Below, one piece after another: positions 9,517 through 18,400 of a stretch of 64,000 nucleotides of DNA. The notes beneath the pieces were generated by a model, which saw nothing but the letters and a program-made list of their open reading frames with translations, did no database searches and was not told the origin of the DNA. The DNA lies in assembly GCA_942493375.1 (NCBI GenBank), contig OW818698.1, forward strand, positions 6,448,001 to 6,512,000, read 5' to 3'. The translations under genes were made by a program, and so were the position numbers. The stretch's first letter is position 1. Each line of letters opens with the position of its first letter. This DNA comes from G942493375 sp942493375 (GTDB lineage: Bacteria > Armatimonadota > UBA5829).

Positions 9517-10301
9517 ATGGCAAACGCGTAAAATCAAAAAATCAGAAAGCTCCGATTCCTCGCAATAAACCGAAAATTAACTGGATGGCACTGGTCCATT
9601 CGTTTATCTTGTCAATAATAATCAGTCTTCTTGGGGTATATGTTCTGAGGACCCCGGATCTCAATATAGAGTATGTTAAGGTTACCGGAATACACCTTGC
9701 AGATTCACTTAAAGTTGATGATATTAGGGACAAAGCTCTTAAACAGAATATTCTTTTGTTTAATAAGGGAGCTATGTGGAGAGAACTTGAGAGCATTGAT
9801 GAGATCCAGTCAGTCAAGATAGGACGCAAGTTTCCGGATACAATCTGGATAAAAATCGTTGAAAGAGAGCCAATAGCTTCACTCAAGCTTAAGGACGGAT
9901 TCGCTTTCATCGGTAAGGATGGACTTGCATTTCATAAAGCAAATGATCCTGCAGCCAAGTTACCCGTTCTTTACGCTGCTGGATGTGACGAAATTGAGCT
10001 TCGCAAACCCGATTTGTCAGCTAATTTCGAGTATGCAATGAATGCGCTTAAGTGTGTTAGAAATGAAAGTCTCCGCTGTAAAAAAATCTCCGTTGACCAT
10101 CGTGCAAATATGTGCTTAAATATGAGTAGTGGATTGTTAGTTAAACTTGGTCAGCCGGATGACCTTTCTTATAAATGCAAACAACTCCATCGTGCTTTTG
10201 ATTATGCGGCGTCGTTGGAACGAGAAGCTATATATGTTGATATATGCTGTCCTGATGCAATAGCATACAAGCTTAAATATGCTAACCAGAATATTTTGTG
10301 A
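9513..10301 (+). CDS. ftsQ: Cell division protein FtsQ (POTRA domain)
   Basis: Bitopic divisome protein, 262 residues. A short basic cytoplasmic tail (1-23) precedes one membrane segment (about 25-47), then a POTRA-type domain beginning IEYVKVTGIHLADS and ending near IWIKIVEREPIASLK, followed by the less conserved FtsQ beta domain (IGKDGLAF). The ATG at 9513 overlaps the ddl stop. Position after ddl and before ftsA is typical. Family sequence conservation is low, so identity rests on topology, the POTRA pattern and context. Confidence 0.9.
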   Translation: MNGKRVKSKNQKAPIPRNKPKINWMALVHSFILSIIISLLGVYVLRTPDLNIEYVKVTGIHLADSLKVDDIRDKALKQNILLFNKGAMWRELESIDEIQSVKIGRKFPDTIWIKIVEREPIASLKLKDGFAFIGKDGLAFHKANDPAAKLPVLYAAGCDEIELRKPDLSANFEYAMNALKCVRNESLRCKKISVDHRANMCLNMSSGLLVKLGQPDDLSYKCKQLHRAFDYAASLEREAIYVDICCPDAIAYKLKYANQNIL

Positions 10302-10435
10302 ACAACAGGAAGTTGTTTCGTGGTAATCTGGTTATGTATACAAGCCCTGCGAGTTTGACTTTGATTGAAATAGCACAGTTCGCGAGAACATTTCTCTACT
10401 CCGGTTTGACCGTATTGCAAAGATGTGTTGATTAA
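10298..10435 (+). CDS. Candidate 45-codon micro-gene between ftsQ and the DUF881 gene
   Basis: A 45-codon frame starting at GTG 10298 overlaps the ftsQ stop as GTGA, and its TAA (10433-10435) overlaps the ATG of the next gene as TAATG. It therefore fills the whole 133-base gap with the two overlap types used elsewhere in this cluster. The predicted peptide starts VNNRKLFRGN and ends LTVLQRCVD; it is basic with a moderately hydrophobic middle and matches nothing I recognise. There is no clear SD before the GTG. A frame of this length can stay open by chance, so this is a candidate rather than a firm gene. Confidence 0.35.
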   Translation: MNNRKLFRGNLVMYTSPASLTLIEIAQFARTFLYSGLTVLQRCVD

Positions 10436-11172
10436 TGTCTGTCGTTGCTCCTCCTACTCACGGAAAAGCTTGGCTTCTACAAATAACCGCCCTGTGTGTA
10501 ATACTTGGCGTGCTGTTAGCGCTGTCTCTCAAAACCCAGCGTGACGCAGCCAAAGAAGGCGTACCTATTCATATGCCTGATGTCAGGGCCGCATTGCGTA
10601 TTACCAAACAAGATAATATTAAGCTTCAGAAGGAACTGGCTGAAATAAAACTAAAATATGAAGACATCGCCAAAGAACAAGCCCAGGGTTTACCCCGTAC
10701 CAAGAATCTGGAGCAGGCACTTATTGAATCCAAGTTACTGGCTGGCACTGTTTCGGCAAAAGGTCCGGGAGTTACTGTGACTATCCACGATAGTCCGAAG
10801 CTGGTGCCTTCTGAAGAAAACAAAGAGTATTACATGGTCCATGATGCGGATTTGCGGAACGTAGCGAACGAACTGTTTTCTGCAGGCGCTGAGGTGGTAT
10901 CCATAAATGGGCAGAGGTTGATTGCCAATTCATCAATACGCTGCGCTGGTCCGGTTATATTGGTGAATTCTGTTGAAGTGGCTGCTCCATATGTTATTAG
11001 AGCCATAGGGAAACCTGATGTCCTGGAAAATGCTCTCCGAATGCCTGGTGGCTTGGCGGATGATCTTTTCCTTTTGGATATGATCGAAATAAAAAAATAC
11101 AACGAGTTGGTAATTGTCGGTTATACAGGATCAAGTAGTTTCAATTACGCTAATCCTGCCAGTACTGAGTGA
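10435..11172 (+). CDS. DUF881 family protein (division-cluster membrane-anchored protein)
   Basis: 245 residues: a short N-terminal segment, one membrane helix (about 14-32), a likely coiled coil (about 50-90, rich in Lys/Glu/Leu), then the conserved globular DUF881 region. Recognisable stretches are GPGVTVTIHDSP, DLRNVANELFSAGAEVVSINGQR and APYVIRAIGKPDVLENAL. DUF881 proteins commonly sit between ftsQ and sbp/ftsZ in Gram-positive and related lineages; their role is not established, although the position suggests the divisome. The ATG overlaps the stop of the preceding micro-ORF. Confidence 0.88.
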   Translation: MSVVAPPTHGKAWLLQITALCVILGVLLALSLKTQRDAAKEGVPIHMPDVRAALRITKQDNIKLQKELAEIKLKYEDIAKEQAQGLPRTKNLEQALIESKLLAGTVSAKGPGVTVTIHDSPKLVPSEENKEYYMVHDADLRNVANELFSAGAEVVSINGQRLIANSSIRCAGPVILVNSVEVAAPYVIRAIGKPDVLENALRMPGGLADDLFLLDMIEIKKYNELVIVGYTGSSSFNYANPASTE

Positions 11173-11319
11173 TTCTTAATATGTTGAGTTGCACTTGATG
11201 ATCTTGGTCCAGCTTACTGATATATAGCAGGGCTCTCTTCTGCTGTTCTCTACTTCTCGGTGTTGTTCTAGAATATACAGTGTTTATACTTTTAAATGGC
11301 ACTGGATTGCTTCAATGCA

Positions 11320-11401
11320 CTAGTCCGCATTATTCATGATTAACTCAGCTTTTGTCCCTACTGCCGGACAAAAGCGAAGCTTGGTGAATAATGCGGGTTA
11401 G
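11320..11401. repeat. Nested palindromic repeat, copy A
   Basis: Outer arms: CCGCATTATTCA at 11325-11336 pairs perfectly with TGAATAATGCGG at 11385-11396. The stem extends outward through two G-T pairs to CTAG at 11320 and TTAG at 11398-11401. Inside is a second perfect 10-base stem, GCTTTTGTCC with GGACAAAAGC. The same outer arms recur at 62941-63000 with a different interior. It lies in the 257-base gap between the DUF881 gene and sbp. I see no gene in that gap. Confidence 0.75.
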
Positions 11402-11429
11402 TTGATTTATCCTTACGAGGTTGGTTAAA

Positions 11430-11789
11430 ATGATCTGGCTGCCGATTTCCGGTCTTGTTTTAGGGTTTTGTGTTGTATATTTTAGTGGGACCAGGCTGCC
11501 TGCTGAATTTGGGAGTTATCTGTCGCTTGCTACTCTTGCTGGCCTGGATTCAATCTGCGGTGGGATCAGGGCGGGTATCGAGGGCAAGTTCCACGATGAT
11601 ATTTTCATATCGGGTTTTGTTGCAAACACTCTGCTGAGCGCATTACTTGCGTATCTTGGGGACCAGATTGGTGTAGACCTGTTCCTTGCAGCTGTGGTTG
11701 CATTAGGTGGACGAGTTTTCTTGAACCTGTCACTGGTACGCAGATATTGGCTGACGCAGGTGTCATTCAAGAAAAAAGAAACACTTTAG
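11430..11789 (+). CDS. sbp: Small basic protein family (Sbp/DUF1290), membrane protein
   Basis: 119 residues with three or four hydrophobic segments and a basic C-terminus ending SFKKKETL. The conserved core LATLAGLDSICGGIRAGIEGKF identifies the small-basic-protein family, found beside ftsA/ftsZ in Gram-positive and deep-branching bacteria; function unknown. The ATG at 11430 has GAGG at 11417-11420 at a good distance. The frame also offers a TTG at 11421, but the SD would abut it, so ATG is preferred. Confidence 0.9.
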   Translation: MIWLPISGLVLGFCVVYFSGTRLPAEFGSYLSLATLAGLDSICGGIRAGIEGKFHDDIFISGFVANTLLSALLAYLGDQIGVDLFLAAVVALGGRVFLNLSLVRRYWLTQVSFKKKETL

Positions 11790-11880
11790 CTGTATGATCT
11801 GCTTGAACACAAACACGAAAATGTAAATTTGCAAAAAAATAGACGTAACGATGCAATAAAATGTCATTGTAGAACAACAA

Positions 11881-11916
11881 TATGCTATCCTTAATAGCAT
11901 AGGCAAGCAAATTGCC
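11881..11916. promoter_or_regulatory. Two adjacent hairpins in the ftsA leader
   Basis: TATGCTAT (11881-11888) pairs with ATAGCATA (11894-11901) over a 5-base loop, and directly after it GGCAA (11902-11906) pairs with TTGCC (11912-11916). There is no T-tract. They lie in the 182-base gap between sbp and ftsA, 56 bases before the ftsA start. They could be a processing site or an mRNA structure; the function is unknown. Confidence 0.4.
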
Positions 11917-11971
11917 ACGCAATTACACGCAAGCTTAATGCTGCACAGTTGGTTTTAAAGGGGGACTCGAC

Positions 11972-13201
11972 TTGGCTCATAGTGAGATAATCGCCGGTCT
12001 GGATATCGGGACTACCAAGACTTGCTGTGTCTTGGCAGAAGTGGACTTGGACACAGAGACCATCGATATAATCGGTGTTGGTATGGCACCTTCAGATGGA
12101 TTGAAGAAGGGTGTGGTGGTTGATTTGGAAGCCGCAACTGCCTCCATTCAACTGGCTACCTCCAAGGCTCAACAGATGGCTGGAAGTGTCAGCTTACGGT
12201 CAGTCTGGGTGGGGGTTACCGGGGAACATATTTCCTCTCTGAACAGCCGGGGTGTTGTAGCGATAACCAGCTCAGATCGAGAAGTCACAGATGCCGATGT
12301 CGACCGTGCTATTGAGCAGTCCAAAGTCATAGTCCTGCCTCCTGACCGCGAGATCCTGCAGTCCATACCTCGCGGGTATGTAGTTGATGGTCAGGATAGT
12401 GTGCGTGACCCCGTTGGCATGTCCGCTGGCAGACTAGAAGTTGAGACCCACATAATAACCGGATCAACGAGTTTTCTTGACAATGTTACAAAATGTGTTG
12501 AGAGAGCAGGATTGGCAGTTGAAGGGCGCGTTTTTGAACCGATAGCTACGGCCGAAGCAGCTGTCTTCCCGGCAGAGAAAGACCTTGGGGTTGCATTGGC
12601 AGACATCGGTGGAGGAACTACCGATATCGCAGTCTTCATAAATGGAGAGATTTTCCACAGTGCGGTTCTGCCTATCGGTGGCCAATTTGTGACACGGGAT
12701 ATAGCTATGGGGCTGCGGACTGCCCAATATGAAGCTGAACGCACCAAAATCGCATATGGATGTGCGAGCTCCGATATGGTGGATGTAGATGAGATATTTA
12801 CTATTACAACAATCGGCGAGACCCAGATAAGAGAGCTACCAAGGGAGATCCTGGTTGGAATAATTGAGCCCAGAATGCAGGAAATCCTGCAGATGATCAA
12901 AGCAGAACTCATGCGCAGTGGGAAGCTTGATCTTCTACCGGCCGGAGTGGTGTTGACTGGTGGAGGGGCTCAGATGCCCGGCACTGCAGAGTTAGCCCAG
13001 CAGGTCCTGGAACTTCCAGTAAGAATTGGGAGACCTGAAGGTGTGCGTGGTCTAAACGATACAGTTGAGACTCCCATGCACGCGACTGCCGTTGGTCTGG
13101 TAAGGTATGCAGCCAAGAACCATGCAATCTGGCATGATGAACAGAAAACCAGCACTATTAAGCATGGTCTTAAGGCATGGTTTGCCAAATTATTTAAGTA
13201 A
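11972..13201 (+). CDS. ftsA: Cell division protein FtsA
   Basis: Actin-like ATPase that tethers FtsZ to the membrane. The 409-residue protein begins with the phosphate-1 motif AGLDIGTTKTCCVLAEV. It contains the 1C-type subdomain (GVTGEHISSLNSRGVVAI), the phosphate-2 motif ALADIGGGTTDIAVF and the adenosine motif GVVLTGGGAQMPG. It ends in a basic amphipathic stretch (LKAWFAKLFK) suited to membrane targeting. The start is TTG at 11972 with AAGGGGG at 11958-11964, seven bases upstream. FtsZ follows after 277 bases that hold only a weak AATCAGG/CCTGATT hairpin at 13253-13277. Confidence 0.96.
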   Translation: MAHSEIIAGLDIGTTKTCCVLAEVDLDTETIDIIGVGMAPSDGLKKGVVVDLEAATASIQLATSKAQQMAGSVSLRSVWVGVTGEHISSLNSRGVVAITSSDREVTDADVDRAIEQSKVIVLPPDREILQSIPRGYVVDGQDSVRDPVGMSAGRLEVETHIITGSTSFLDNVTKCVERAGLAVEGRVFEPIATAEAAVFPAEKDLGVALADIGGGTTDIAVFINGEIFHSAVLPIGGQFVTRDIAMGLRTAQYEAERTKIAYGCASSDMVDVDEIFTITTIGETQIRELPREILVGIIEPRMQEILQMIKAELMRSGKLDLLPAGVVLTGGGAQMPGTAELAQQVLELPVRIGRPEGVRGLNDTVETPMHATAVGLVRYAAKNHAIWHDEQKTSTIKHGLKAWFAKLFK

Positions 13202-13478
13202 ACTGGCTTGTTGATAATAAACGGGGTAATAATACCCACAAAAAAGTTCTCCAATCAGGTGACTTTGGTGCCTGATTATGATATCCTAGTTGCAAGGTCA
13301 TTCTCCAAACCGAATTCTTAATTTGGTGGAGCGTTGATTGATGCAACTATATATAAAAATCCGTCAAAGAACGGGATTATGCCTGTTAAATACCATTCCC
13401 AAGTGGATGGCGTGGGAAATTGTGTGACCCAGGCAGTCTTACAGATACTAACGCAATCAAGAAAAGGAGCGGTGACGA

Positions 13479-14594
13479 ATGGCAAGCGGCTCGGACAACC
13501 GTTATGAGAAAATAAAGGTAATTGGAGTAGGCGGTGGAGGAGTTAACGCCGTCAACCGGATGATGGAAGCCGGTATGTCCAGCGTGGAGTTTGTGGCGAT
13601 GAACACAGACTACAAGGCTTTGGACTTGTCTCCTTGCCCGAGTAAATTACAACTCGGTCCTAATCTTACCAATGGTTTAGGAACAGGTGGCAATCCCGAA
13701 GAGGGTAGAGCGGCTGCAGAAGAATCCAAACCTGAGATCAGAAGACTCCTTGAAGGGTCAGATATGGTCTTCATCGCTGCCGGCATGGGTGGTGGCACTG
13801 GAACGGGAGCTGCTCCTGTTGTCGCAGAGATGAGTCGGGAACTCGGCATACTGACTGTTGCTGTTGTGACCAGACCGTTCAATTTTGAAGGACCAAAAAG
13901 GGCCAGTGTCGCAGACCAGGGTGTTGAACAGCTGCGTTACAATGTAGATACACTCATTATTATTCCTAATGAGCGACTTATCAGTGTGGTCGAGAAACGG
14001 ACCAGCTTCCTTGATGCCTTCAAGAAAGCCGATGATGTGTTGCGTATGGGTGTTCAGGGCATTTCGGATATAATTGTTGTTCCAGGAATTATCAATGTGG
14101 ACTTCAAAGATGTCCGCAGAATTATGGCCGATCAGGGCACAGCGCTTATGGGAATTGGTATCGCCAGTGGTGAAAACCGACACATAATTGCTGCTGAAAT
14201 GGCATGCAAGAGCCAGTTACTTGAACAGACCATAGACGGCGCGAGAGGCGTGCTCGTGAATATTGCCGCTGGAAATGAACTCACAATGACTGAAGTCCAC
14301 GAAGCATCCGATCTTGTTTACAAGGCTTGTGATGTTGAGAACGTGAACTTCATATTCGGTGCTGTTATTGATGAAAACATGGGCGATGAGATCAAGATTA
14401 CCGTGGTCGCCACAGGATTTGATGATAATGAACCCTTTCGGGGAACTACTGAAGTACTTGAACTAGGAAATACGAGAGACAGAGGGATTGGTAGAATTGG
14501 CAGTCCTGAAGTTGATAAGGATGTTCCGTCTCCGGAATCCGAACTTGAGATTCCTACATTCCTGCGAAAATCTCAGAGGCAGAATCTTTACTAG
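13479..14594 (+). CDS. ftsZ: Cell division GTPase FtsZ
   Basis: Tubulin-like GTPase forming the Z-ring. The 371-residue protein has the N-terminal KVIGVGGGGVNAVNRM, the tubulin signature GGGTGTG at 104-110, the T7 loop region with NVDFKDVRR, and a C-terminal peptide ELEIPTFLRK that matches the usual FtsA-binding tail. The ATG at 13479 has AAGGAG at 13464-13469. The linker between the core and the tail is short. It is the last gene of the division cluster; a hairpin terminator follows. Confidence 0.98.
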   Translation: MASGSDNRYEKIKVIGVGGGGVNAVNRMMEAGMSSVEFVAMNTDYKALDLSPCPSKLQLGPNLTNGLGTGGNPEEGRAAAEESKPEIRRLLEGSDMVFIAAGMGGGTGTGAAPVVAEMSRELGILTVAVVTRPFNFEGPKRASVADQGVEQLRYNVDTLIIIPNERLISVVEKRTSFLDAFKKADDVLRMGVQGISDIIVVPGIINVDFKDVRRIMADQGTALMGIGIASGENRHIIAAEMACKSQLLEQTIDGARGVLVNIAAGNELTMTEVHEASDLVYKACDVENVNFIFGAVIDENMGDEIKITVVATGFDDNEPFRGTTEVLELGNTRDRGIGRIGSPEVDKDVPSPESELEIPTFLRKSQRQNLY

Positions 14595-14629
14595 ACAGAA
14601 TGGTTCGGTAAAACGGATATCCAAATAAT

Positions 14630-14653
14630 AGGGCGGTCGAAAGACCGCCCTTT
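14630..14653 (+). terminator. Intrinsic terminator after ftsZ
   Basis: AGGGCGGTC (14630-14638) and GACCGCCCT (14643-14651) form a perfect 9-base GC-rich stem closed by a GAAA tetraloop. Only three Ts follow, so the terminator may be leaky into the mscS gene 20 bases downstream. Confidence 0.75.
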
Positions 14654-14673
14654 GATCATGGTGGGAGGTAAAT

Positions 14674-15480
14674 ATGTTCCTTAATGTGGAATTAACAGCT
14701 TTCCAAAAAGTCGCCTTGTCTGCAGCTAAGATAGCACTGGTAGTTGCAGGTTATATTATCATTCGGATGCTGGTTCACAAGATAGCTACACGGTTGCTGC
14801 GCCCTGCATTTGATCGAGTTGCTGACAGACCTGATGCTCGAACTGAACGTGTTCGGGCTCTTGAAACGATTCTCCGGAGCAGTGCAGATTTTGTGCTAGG
14901 ATTCATAGCTTTTGTTATGCTATTACAGATCCTTGGCCTCAATATTGTTCCCCTCATTACAACAGCAGGTGTTGCCGGTTTGGCTGTTGGTTTTGGCGCC
15001 CAGAAACTGATAAGGGACGTCATTGGCGGATTCTTTATCGTGATGGAGGACCAATACGGGGTTGGAGATTATGTGAGTGTTGGCGCTGTTACGGGGACGG
15101 TAAAATCACTGGGTATGCGCACTACTTCGATTATGGATGCTCAGGGCCGGTTGACTGTTATCTCTAATGGTCTGATGGACCAGGTATGTAACCATTCACG
15201 TGGGACATATAGCCTACTGATTGATTTCGCAATAGTTCCGGAAGCTGATCCTGATTCCGTTCGCAGAGTGCTTTCAGAGGCTCTCAATAATCTTCAGTCA
15301 GAGATGACTGATGATGTGGGGGAAGTGAGTGTCTGCGAAGGTTTCACTGCAATCTCCGGAACTTCCAGAACATATAGGTGTGAGGTTCATGTGAAACCTG
15401 TTCTCTCGGAACTTGCCAGGTGTCGGTTGTGTGAGCTGGTATCTATTGGTCTATCTCAGAATGGAATTGCGTTGGTATGA
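14674..15480 (+). CDS. MscS-family small-conductance mechanosensitive channel
   Basis: 268 residues: membrane segments near 10-35, 75-95 and a pore-lining TM3 (about 97-118) with the small-residue pattern TAGVAGLAVGFGAQKLIRDVIGG. It is followed by the beta domain VGDYVSVGAVTGTVKSLGMRTT and a VISNG motif. This is the pattern of MscS channels, which open under membrane tension to release solutes during hypo-osmotic shock. GGGAGG precedes the ATG at 14674. The stop overlaps the start of the next, secreted-glycosidase-like gene as ATGA. Confidence 0.92.
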   Translation: MFLNVELTAFQKVALSAAKIALVVAGYIIIRMLVHKIATRLLRPAFDRVADRPDARTERVRALETILRSSADFVLGFIAFVMLLQILGLNIVPLITTAGVAGLAVGFGAQKLIRDVIGGFFIVMEDQYGVGDYVSVGAVTGTVKSLGMRTTSIMDAQGRLTVISNGLMDQVCNHSRGTYSLLIDFAIVPEADPDSVRRVLSEALNNLQSEMTDDVGEVSVCEGFTAISGTSRTYRCEVHVKPVLSELARCRLCELVSIGLSQNGIALV

Positions 15481-18400
15481 GAATGAACAAGATATGGTTT
15501 CTATCTCTAGTATTGCTTTTATCGCTGATAGGAAGTGCCTGCATGGCTGGTGTGGTGAATAAAATGGATGCTTATAACGTGGTTTGGGATTCTCCAAGTG
15601 TGAACTCTTCAGGTTCGATGCCTCTGGGAAATGGGGACATTGGAGTCAATGCGTGGGTTGAGGGAGATGGGGACCTGCTGTTTTATATAAGCAAGACCGA
15701 TTCCTGGAACGAAGAAGGGGAATTGCTTAAGATCGGCAGAGTCAGAGTGAGTCTGGATCCCAATCCATTTCTCAAGGGTAAACCTTTCAAACAGGTTTTG
15801 AATCTTGCAGGCGGAGAGATGCTGATAACTGCCGGCGACCCTAGTGAGCAAACAGATATCCGTATGTGGGTCGATGCTAATCGCGGAGTTGTGTGGGTTG
15901 AAATTGTTTCAAAGACCGGCATCCGCGCAAGAGTTAGCACTGAGATATGGAGAACTCCTGATGCACAGTCCGGAGGTTTGGGATATAATTCCAAAACTTT
16001 CGTTAAGCAATCTGCTGATGTTGTTCTACCTGCAAGCAAAAATTCCATATCCTGGTACCATCGCAATTCTGAGTCTATATGGCCCTGGATAACAGACCAG
16101 CAGCACCTGGCAGATTTTGCCAAGACTGTTAAAGACCCTATTGCCAACAGGACATTCGGAGCGATTATACAGAGCACTGGGCTTGTGTCCGTTGACGATA
16201 AAACAATTGCATCTTCAGAACCGAGTAAGAAGATCGTCATTTCTGCAAGCGTATTGACTGAACAGACTGAGACTGCTGATGCGTATGTAAAGAAGCTTGT
16301 GAGTTTCGGACAACAGACATCCAAACTGGATTTACCATCCGCAAGAGTCAGACATCATAAATGGTGGGATGTGTTTTGGAATCGCAGCTATATAAAAGTC
16401 TCAGGACGACCGGACGCTGAGGTTGTAGCAAAAGCTTATCATCTACAACGCTACATTTCAGCTTGCGCGGGGCGCGGGGCGTATCCGATAAAGTTTAACG
16501 GGTCTATCTTTACTGTGGATACACGTGATCCTGCGGAGAGTGCTAACCCGGACTATCGCCGCTGGGGTGGGGGATATTGGTTCCAGAACACCAGGCTTGC
16601 GTATTGGCCGATGATTGCATCCGGTGACTGGGATATGATTACACCATTGTTGAAGATGTTCAAGGACATTATCCCTCTTGCTCGATTCAGGACCAAAGAC
16701 TACTTTGGTCACGATGGGACATTCTATCCGGAGACTCAGACATTTTACGGGATGTATCTGCCCGAGAACTATGGGCTGGACCGAACCGGGCAGCACCATT
16801 CCTACGTTGCAAACGGATACATACACTATTACTGGTCCGGTGGGCTTGAGCTGACAAAGCTCATGCTTGAAAGGTATGAATTTGGCCAGGAATCAAAGTT
16901 TGTGAAAGAATACCTGCTGCCGATATCAGATGGCGTTATTGAGTTCTATGACAAGCATTATGCACGCGACAAGAACGGTAAGATCGTATTTAAGCCCTCT
17001 GGTTCGCTCGAGACGTGGCATGAAGCTGTGAACCCGGCTCCTGAGATAGCTGGCCTGCAATCGGTCCTACAGGGGCTTTTGGAGCTGCCCGTGGAATTGA
17101 CTGGCGATGCACGGTGCAAGGTCTGGAAAAGAATGCTTGATGAGCTGCCAGAGTTACCAACTGAAACAAAAGGCGGACACAGGATACTGTCACCAGCTGC
17201 AGAGCTGCTTGGGCCGATTATGAACAGCGAAAATCCTGAATTGTATGCTGTATTCCCTTATCATCTGTTTGGGGTTGGGCTTCCGAATCTGGATATGGCT
17301 AATTACACGTTTGATGCCAGAAAATTCCCTGGTAACGAAGGTTGGAGGCAGGATGCAATACAGCTGGCCTTGCTTGGCAGAGCTGATGAAGCCCGGCGTA
17401 TGGTGTATGGTCGGTTTACTAACAAGCATGCAGGCAGCCGGTTTGATGCTTTCTGGGGTCCAAACTTCGACTGGATTCCAGATCAGGACCATGGCAGCGT
17501 TGCTGTAATGGCCCTCCAGACGATGCTTATGCAGAACATCGGACAGAAGATCCTGTTGATGCCCGCATGGCCTAAAGACTGGGATGTGGAGTTCAAACTG
17601 TGTGCACCCGGCAAGACGACTATTGAGGGTGTCTTTAAACATGGCAAGATGGAGAAGCTCAAAGTCAGTCCTACAGCCAGGCGTAAGGATATAGTATTCT
17701 GTGGACCGCTGGCAGGCAATCCTCCGAAGATCACAAAGCTTGGGACCGTCGAATGTGACCTTGTGGAGACTACTCCGCTGGTATTTAAGGATAGGCTTTA
17801 CCGTATGGAATGGGTCCGAATGGCCTACAAGCATACAAACTATGGTGATGAGTGTTTTAGACTGGTTGATATGGCAACCGGAGAATCATCAGCGCCATTT
17901 GCATTTGGCAATATATTTGCCAGTGGATTCGTGGACAATGACACTGTTTATGCATTCGGGGTGCAGGAACCCAGACGTGAAATGCATGCATTTTCTTCAA
18001 AGGACCTTGTGAAATGGGAAAGCTGGACTGCTTTCAAGACGGACAATTGGTCATTGTTCAATTCCTCAGTGTGCAAGACTGAGGATGGCAAGTATGTGAT
18101 GGCGTTTGAAGTCGGGGAACCTGTAGAGGAAGTTGGGGTTGCATTTACTTGCAGGTTTGCTGTTTCTGATGACTTGAAGTCATGGAGCGTTCTACCCAAA
18201 GAATACATATATTCAATGGACCGATACACAGCTTGCCCTACTATCAGGCAAATTGGCGGCTGGTATTATATGGTTTATCTTGAGATGCTGCACCCATGGG
18301 AGTTTGATTCCTACCTGGTCCGCTCTAAAGACTTAAAGCACTGGCAGAGCAGCCCTCACAACCCTATTCTCAAATATTCACCTGAAGATAAGATAATTGC

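Noticed and set aside
13202..13478. Small gene or RNA gene between ftsA and ftsZ
   Set aside because: Only a weak 7-base hairpin (13253-13277) and no coupled frame with an SD were seen in this 277-base gap.
17190..17834. A 214-codon minus-strand frame inside the DUF5703-like gene
   Set aside because: It is a shadow frame within the long, well-motifed plus-strand gene.
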